Shown one piece after another: positions 57,774 through 64,000 of a DNA stretch of 64,000 nt. The position numbers and the translations under genes are program-made. Every line of letters begins with the position of its first letter. Position 1 is the first letter of the stretch. Source of the DNA: Nematostella vectensis. Lineage: Eukaryota; Cnidaria; Anthozoa; Actiniaria; Edwardsiidae. The DNA is taken from NCBI RefSeq assembly GCF_932526225.1, contig NC_064048.1, forward strand, positions 10,858,688 through 10,922,687, in the 5' to 3' direction. The notes below the pieces were generated by a model. That model was not told where the DNA came from, ran no database searches, and saw nothing but the letters and a program-made list of their open reading frames with translations.

Positions 57774-58805
57774 ATGGAGACACCGATAGAGATTGCGGTA
57801 CCCCTTGGAATTTTATCATTTCTTGTCATCATAGAAAACAGCGTTGTGTTGTACTTGGTATTGGCGAACCGACACATGAGGACTTACACAAACGGATTCG
57901 TTGTATCGCTTGCAAGCTCAGATATCTTGACTGGGCTGGTGATATTCTGCCAGTATCTAATCGGGTTTCAAAACGCCGCGGTTATCAATGTAGCTTATGC
58001 TGTTGTTTTGATAAGTGGAGCGGCAAATATAACGTCGGTTACTTTGGATAGATATCTTGCCATTACAAAGCCCTTCAAGTACACAGATTTAATGAGGAAG
58101 TACTTTAAGTACATTACGTTTATTACATGGACAACTTCGATACTTCTCGCCGTTTTGCCTCTTGGTTGGTATGCAGGAAACATTACAGAAGTTTTCCACA
58201 AAGTTTACGTTTTTATTACAATCGGATTAGGGGTGATAACGCCGTATTTCTTTGTACTTTTTGCGAATATTAGAATATACTGCATTGTGAGAAAATCAGT
58301 GAAGAGAGAGAAAAGGACATTGTCAAGTGTTTCGCAAGAGCAAAGTAGCCGCAGAAGAGCACCGCTGAAAATAATAGTCTCAGAAGCGAAAGTTGCGCGA
58401 GTTTTCGCGTGCACTGCTTTAGCGTTCGCAATCTCATGGTTCCCGGTTCTGTATTACACCATCGCAGCAGTTCTGGGGAGCTTCAATTCTGTGCCAAACA
58501 TCTTAGTAACACTATCACCGTTTTTCATCGTGATTGGGTCACTAGCGAACCCATTAATTTACAGCTTCATGAAGCCGGATTTTAAAATAGCAAGTAGAGC
58601 ACTGTTATGCAAAATCAGGCTGGTTGGACTGAAACGGGACATGTGTGTTGCTTACACACCGGCAAAGAGTCTGAACGGAAAGCCCTTGGTAACGATTGTG
58701 GCAGGTACTAAATTAGAGACTGCTAGTATTCTGAAAACAGAAAATACCTGTATTCTAAAAACAGAAAATACCTGTATTCTAAAAACAGAAATGGTAGAGG
58801 TATGA
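57774..58805 (+). CDS. Intronless class A (rhodopsin-family) GPCR
   Basis: A single exon of 343 residues from ATG 57774; the frame is open 43 codons further up but without another ATG. Seven hydrophobic segments are visible. TM1 has the ENSVV asparagine, TM2 SLASSD, TM3 ends LDRY (intact DRY), TM4 has W and LPLGW, TM6 SWFP (Ser for the usual Cys of CWxP), TM7 NPLIY. The cysteine expected at the top of TM3 is Ala, so the canonical disulfide is missing, as in melanocortin, cannabinoid and lysophospholipid receptors. With LPLGW this favours a MECA-like receptor, ligand unknown. The C-tail has three copies of ILKTENTC encoded by a 24-bp repeat. Confidence 0.9.
   Translation: METPIEIAVPLGILSFLVIIENSVVLYLVLANRHMRTYTNGFVVSLASSDILTGLVIFCQYLIGFQNAAVINVAYAVVLISGAANITSVTLDRYLAITKPFKYTDLMRKYFKYITFITWTTSILLAVLPLGWYAGNITEVFHKVYVFITIGLGVITPYFFVLFANIRIYCIVRKSVKREKRTLSSVSQEQSSRRRAPLKIIVSEAKVARVFACTALAFAISWFPVLYYTIAAVLGSFNSVPNILVTLSPFFIVIGSLANPLIYSFMKPDFKIASRALLCKIRLVGLKRDMCVAYTPAKSLNGKPLVTIVAGTKLETASILKTENTCILKTENTCILKTEMVEV
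58727..58795 (+). repeat. 24-bp coding repeat in the GPCR tail
   Basis: TATTCTAAAAACAGAAAATA with CCTG repeats nearly three times in frame and adds ILKTENTC units to the cytoplasmic tail. Confidence 0.9.
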
Positions 58806-61800
58806 TAGATCTCAAAGCTCGTGACCCTTTTGCTCGGAAAACCAGCAAAAAAGTGATAATTCCTTTGGGTACCAAATGTTTAGCTTCTGTTAAGGTCGGT
58901 TCTCACCATGAGCGTAAAACAAAGTGAGGATCGGTCACAAGCGCAAAACAAATCTAGCATTTAGGTTCCTATCTTTCGCTTGTTCGCGAGAATCGGACAA
59001 TTACGTGCGTTACGCCCGGAATGTGAGGTACAGGAAATTACAACAGGAACAGAAGCTTGTTTTAGTTTGCCATTAGTAAGATGATTTGTTAACTAGAAAT
59101 ACATGTGACAGGTACAATTTTGCTACCCGAGAAATCGAGCAACATCCATAATGGGCCCCCGAATGGTCTTTGGCGAGCACTTGAGAGCTTGCAAGCACCC
59201 CGTTATTATACAAGACCGAGCATTGTTAGTTTTTTTAATTAAATCGAGCAGTAAGCACATCAAAAAATACAATGCGAGCACGACGGAAAAATTGCGCGAG
59301 CATAAGCCGAAAACTGCGAGCACATCGAAATTTCGGGGGACTTATTCCCAACCCCTCCAGATGGCTAAAAAGGTTTCTCTTTTCTTCTTCTTCTTATTAT
59401 TATAATATATTTTCATCTTATTACAAGTTTACATTTTTGGCTCTTTTACAAATAACCTAATACAAAGTTTGAGATTAATTTTCCTTGAATCTATTATAAA
59501 TACCATCTGTTTAGGGTAAATCGTTGGTTAAAAAAAAAAGGGACGCCAAAAACTTAACGGGTTTTATCGAGAGACGAAGAGACTTGTTGTTAAAGTGTTT
59601 ATTTCCTATGTGCAAAACATTTTTTTTCTAGTAGCTGTTTACTGTCTTTCAAAAGCACTTGCAATTCATCGAATTATTTATGTACAAAACAAATAAAACA
59701 GGTTCCACAATGAAATACAGGCGTTTTGAATATAGCATTTTAGTAGCAGGAGTGGTTTGGGACGAGTTTGTTTATAAAGTTTCATATTCATCGTTTACAC
59801 CTAACAACCAACATGTTTTAAAAGGGGAAGAAACTGGACAGGCCTCAGGAAATAAAAACAGAATATTATTTGAAAGTTAAAGCAATTAGTAATATGGCTT
59901 TCGCAATGACGTTGTTTTGTCAGCATGGGTCAAAAACCCAATTGATAAGGAAAGAATAGAACATGAAGAACAAAGGGCTGGTCCCTTTTAGAAGAGAGCA
60001 GTGGTTATGAGCGCTGAGCACGTTGTTACTATTCATCTTTTACATCAAAAATATTTTTATTTAGCTTTTATTTGTCAAATACTGATGTATTACATGTATA
60101 GATATGTATGTCATATCTATAACTAATAAAACAGATATCAAATTTATGTATTGCACGATAAAAATATGATATTTATCAAATTAACTATTTTGACAACAAG
60201 CATAGTGCCTTCTGTTTCTCCGGAAAGACGACAGCGAGGCATAAAACATAACATTTGAGCTTGGTGTAGATTTATCTTTTAATATTTGTTGAAAAAAAAA
60301 ATGGACCCTCACTAGAAAGAAAGATCTACTCTTAAAGTAGCCTGCGTGTGGATTCAAAATTCAATTTGAACAATAAATGGCTGAATTGAATTAGTAGTGT
60401 CAGCAAAATCAAGCAGGCGAAGGCACATGGACTTACCTCCCGTCCCTCAGACATTTATTTTCTTAAAAAATAACTTTCAATGTTTTCTTTTTTACTCAAA
60501 CAGAGGGGTGAATATGCACCCAATCCACCCCCCGCCCATGATTTTCTTCTCTAGTGTATTGTTATTCAATATGATGAATTTTGAAACCGGATGCACAACA
60601 CAGGCTATCAAGACGTTTAAAAACTTAAAAAAACAATCCCTCAATTTGTAGAATTTGGGAGAGGGAAGGAAGAGAAACCTCTTATAATATAGTCATGACC
60701 CGGCGCGTTCCCATGATCCCATGATTGGTCGAACGGGGGGGGGGGGGGGGGGGGGGGGGGAAGGGTGCGCAGTCATGGGTCTCATATGAAAAAAGCGAGT
60801 CTTTGAATATTCCTGAATAAGAAAAACGGAAAAACGAGACTATGTGTTATGTAACGCGCTAACCAACAACCAAAGAAGCCATTCCTATTCAAATTGAGGG
60901 CACGAGACTCGTGTTATTTAACACGCTATAAACCATACAAAGAAGCCATTTCCATCCAAGTAAGGCCATTGCTTGTGTTTTACGCCTTAGGTGTCAAGTA
61001 AAGCGAAAACAGCTAAAGCAATTTGCTAGCTATTATCAAGGCCAAGTTCAGATATTTCTGAATAAAAGAAAATTAATTTTTAACAAATTACTTTTATCAC
61101 ACGGAAGGAATCCCGTGTTGCGGGAGAATTTCTAGTGTTTTCGTTTTGCATTTGTTTTTATAGTCCTGTTTGTACGTATACAAATTAATTTGACACAATA
61201 TATGTAGTGAAATACTGCGGTTTTTAATATTCTGGGAATTCTCGCTAACAATTTCCATTAGCTAAATCGTTTCTGGCTTCCGTCATTCAAAAACCTGATT
61301 TGATTGGCCAGCACTGAAATGGTTTCAAGCCATGTCTTCGAGGCGCTTACGTCAGCATGTTAAGTTTCAATTACAGAGAAGCCAGAAAGCCGTTTAGCAG
61401 TTGGGAAATTATCGATGAGAGTTCGAAAAAAAAAAATATTGAAGCAGCAACTGGCTAGAACAAACTGCCAGAAAATAACCGACCAATATAGAGATTTAGG
61501 CATTGCCTTAAAGCGGGGCTCCAAACGACTAAATCTTTGCTTCATTCTCGCTTAATAATTTAGGAAATTTTAAATATTATGGGTAACCTCCATAAAACGA
61601 ACCTTCGTTAGTAGGTAACCTCCATAAAACGGACCTTCGTTAGTGGGCATTATCCAATAGACCAGATACTCTTCAAAGACGCCTTTGCCCTTTAACATTG
61701 TTAAATGTTAAAACCTTCATTCACTAAAACACGCAATAGAATTTCCTGAATTCCTAGCTTAGTTTAACAGGGGCGCACTTATCATTCGAATAATAGAATT

Positions 61801-63745
61801 TGGGTACCTCCATATAAGGGCACCATCTGTATATAGGACCTATTACCGGGCGCACCTGGTGTAGGTTGCACAGACCATCACCTGATTTCTAAACATCGGT
61901 AAAGTTTGTCCACCACCACCACATACACGAGTAATCCCTCACTTAGAAAGACAAGAGACAAAGCTCATGGTCAAGTGGCAGGTTTATTGGGCCACACAGA
62001 TCTGATCTATGTACAGTCATTACGACCACCGAGCTATCCTCAGCTTAACGATTCATAGTTCGAAAACAAGTAACAGCTTTATTGTCTATTATCAAGAAAA
62101 ACCAACGACTTTATAATCTACCATGAAGATTTTTCTATGGAAAAATAAGATCTGCTTAGCAATTCTAATTAATTCAAAGAAAACATTAAAGTTATATAAC
62201 TAATTCAGTTAAATCTAATAACAGATCAGTAATTGTATCACTACATAAGTAATGGAATTCAGAAGCAACATAAAAGTCGCAGTATTCAAACAATTTAGAG
62301 GCTTTCCGTCAACCATAAAATAGTGCTAGCATTCTGTGTTTACTTGAATATTCACATTAATCAATACATTTCTCCCATCATAAAAATAAATAGATACCAT
62401 CCACTATTTTGAATGGATTCTTTCAATTCTACGGTGGCTGCAGAGTAATCAATCTAAAAAGGTGGATGGAACATTGTTGTATTCTAAGTATAATGCTGTT
62501 ATACTAGGAGTGGGGGTAAGGACAAATGGGTGTGGCCCAGTACTGTGGCATAGCCTACCAGCCTCAAACCTCGTCACTAACAAAAATGGCAGGGGCAGTC
62601 AAATCCAACCTAACCCACCCCCCCCCCCAAAAAAAAAAATAATATTAAGTATCTTCAAATTTTATCTTCATCTTCACATGAATAATTGGCAGCCACCACC
62701 TTTAAAGAACAAGGTTTGCAAAGAATCATGGGAAGGTCCAAATTCCAATAGTGAATTGCATACACCTACCCATGATGCTTTGCATGTCTCTTTTAGAACT
62801 TGAAATGAGTCTGGAGACCGACCACAAAAAAAGAAAAATTTACACTTTCTCCTAATGATTTTTTTTTCTTTTAGGGCTCTCAACTTTTTTCACTTGTAGT
62901 TCAAATGTTAAAGATATTATTCATGAATTACAAAAATGATATCCATGAAATACTACAAATGATAATCAACTTGGTTCAATTGCGTGCATTTGTATTAAGT
63001 GCAGCTAATGGATAATAAAATGATACAACTTAGCTTTAGTTACAGCTAGTTAGGTTTTTCACGACGGATTAACATAAACTCTCTTAATGGAAAATATATG
63101 TACAGAGGGGAAACTATCAACAGAAAATTACACATTACATTTATATATGAATAGTAAGACACTATACTCACATATTTAATAAAAATCTAATTATTTTTGG
63201 TTTTTGTGTAATCCACTTATTCACACCAAAGATGGATACTTTCTGGATGTAACTCAACCCTCGGCAACTGCTAAAACCTTAATTCAACATGAGATAAGTT
63301 TTGTAAAAGAGAAAGAAAAGTGTTAAAAGGTTATTGGGAAATGGCATTCAAACAATAATGCTCATTTTCCCCAAAAAATCCTTGATTTCCAAAATACCAC
63401 CACATAAAAAATTATAATTTCACAAATTAGAAAAGTCAGTTAGTATGTACTTCATTTTTTATAGTATCTACTGTTTGTTGCTCAAGCTGCCAACTTTCCC
63501 AAACTCTTGATACAACAAAGGTTGTGTAAGCACATGCCATAATCACATTCAAATGGCACACAATTTGACATGCTAAAACTGCTTCAGACACACAACCTTT
63601 TTGCAGAAAAAGAATTTATGAAAATCAAGGCATCTGAGAGAGCTGAGAATTTTTACATTAGCAGTTAGTTATCGTTCCAATCACTAAGAGATATACGATT
63701 TTTTAAATGGCAGAGATGAAAACTCTAATTTCAACAGAATCATAT
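58806..63745. other. Intergenic, then probable 3' UTR of a minus-strand gene
   Basis: No protein gene was recognised from 58806 to about 61950. It holds a G-run of about 24 at 60737-60760, a twofold 34-bp repeat of TAACCTCCATAAAACG at 61580-61645, and a dispersed repeat at 61210-61440. From about 61970 to 63745 the sequence is AT-rich without frames. A minus-strand AATAAA at about 61981-61986 would fit a long 3' UTR of the exon at 63746-63920. Confidence 0.4.
61210..61440. repeat. Dispersed repeat, copy 2, with hairpin
   Basis: Colinear with 7390-7640. It also contains an imperfect inverted pair, GCTAAATCGTTTCTGGCTTC and GAAGCCAGAAAGCCGTTTAG, about 100 bp apart. Probably a degenerate MITE. 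Confidence 0.45.
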
Positions 63746-63920
63746 CTAGCAGCACCAAACAGATTGAGTACACAGGGAGACCTTATATTTACAAACTTTC
63801 TGGGCTTCCTTCACTCGGTGATCACATGACTTTCCGGGGATTGATGTTAATTGACATTGAACCAAATTACCAGGTTTAGAATGATCTAGATGTCCATCTG
63901 AAATTGGGGTTCCTCTCCAT
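63746..63920 (-). CDS. Possible last coding exon of an unrecognised gene
   Basis: On the minus strand TTTTTTCTTACAG, a good acceptor, precedes an open stretch of 58 codons to TAG at 63748-63746 (WRGTPISDGHLDH ... SLCTQSVWCC). Of the three frames only this one stays open. No domain was recognised, and the rest of the gene would lie beyond the window. It could also be a chance frame in a 3' UTR. Confidence 0.3.
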
Positions 63921-64000
63921 CTGTAAGAAAAAATAGAAATAATTGCATCTTTTGTCACAGCATACAGTTGTTTGACAGCTGGTTCATTGAAAAACGTAAC

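Overview
The window is nuclear DNA of a multicellular animal, most likely an anthozoan cnidarian. A Nematostella-type sea anemone is my guess, but the species is not proven. The reasons are intron-rich genes with GT-AG junctions, clear animal protein families, a secreted protein ending in a minicollagen-type cysteine-rich domain (a family known from cnidarian stinging capsules), and introns full of minisatellites and small transposons. Gene models were assembled by hand from splice sites and reading-frame continuity; all multi-exon models below keep one open frame across every junction.

Layout: (1) 1198-13858 (+), 3' part of a BCAP/BANK/Dof-type PI3-kinase adaptor (DBB domain, ankyrin region, repeated YxxM sites, proline-rich tail). 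(2) 16726-21936 (-), a secreted 418-residue protein with an Ala/Lys-rich helix, a SEA-like domain and a C-terminal minicollagen-type CRD. (3) 25985-30637 (+), GAS2-like cytoskeletal linker (CH + GAR). (4) 31833-33845 (-), SVIP, a 78-residue VCP/p97-binding protein, convergent with GAS2. (5) 34248-41404 (+), neutral sphingomyelinase SMPD2, divergent from SVIP across about 400 bp. (6) 43306-54350 (+), prosaposin with four SapB domains and a C-terminal SapA domain. (7) 57774-58805 (+), an intronless class A GPCR. (8) a possible last exon of an unrecognised gene at 63746-63920 (-).

The rest is intronic and intergenic DNA rich in tandem arrays (11-77 bp units), hairpin or MITE elements, a decayed LINE tail, and a 742-bp fold-back Penelope-like element carrying two outward-facing hammerhead ribozyme motifs. 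The most striking pattern is that several arrays are built from real splice junctions. Exon ends plus 5' splice sites, or 3' splice sites plus exon starts, have been copied in tandem beside the authentic site in at least five genes. One prosaposin exon has such arrays on both sides. In the copies I translated, use of a decoy site gives an early in-frame stop.

Functional links: SMPD2 cleaves sphingomyelin and prosaposin supplies lysosomal sphingolipid activators, so two sphingolipid genes lie side by side. GAS2 and SVIP are also neighbours in human, which suggests retained ancestral linkage.
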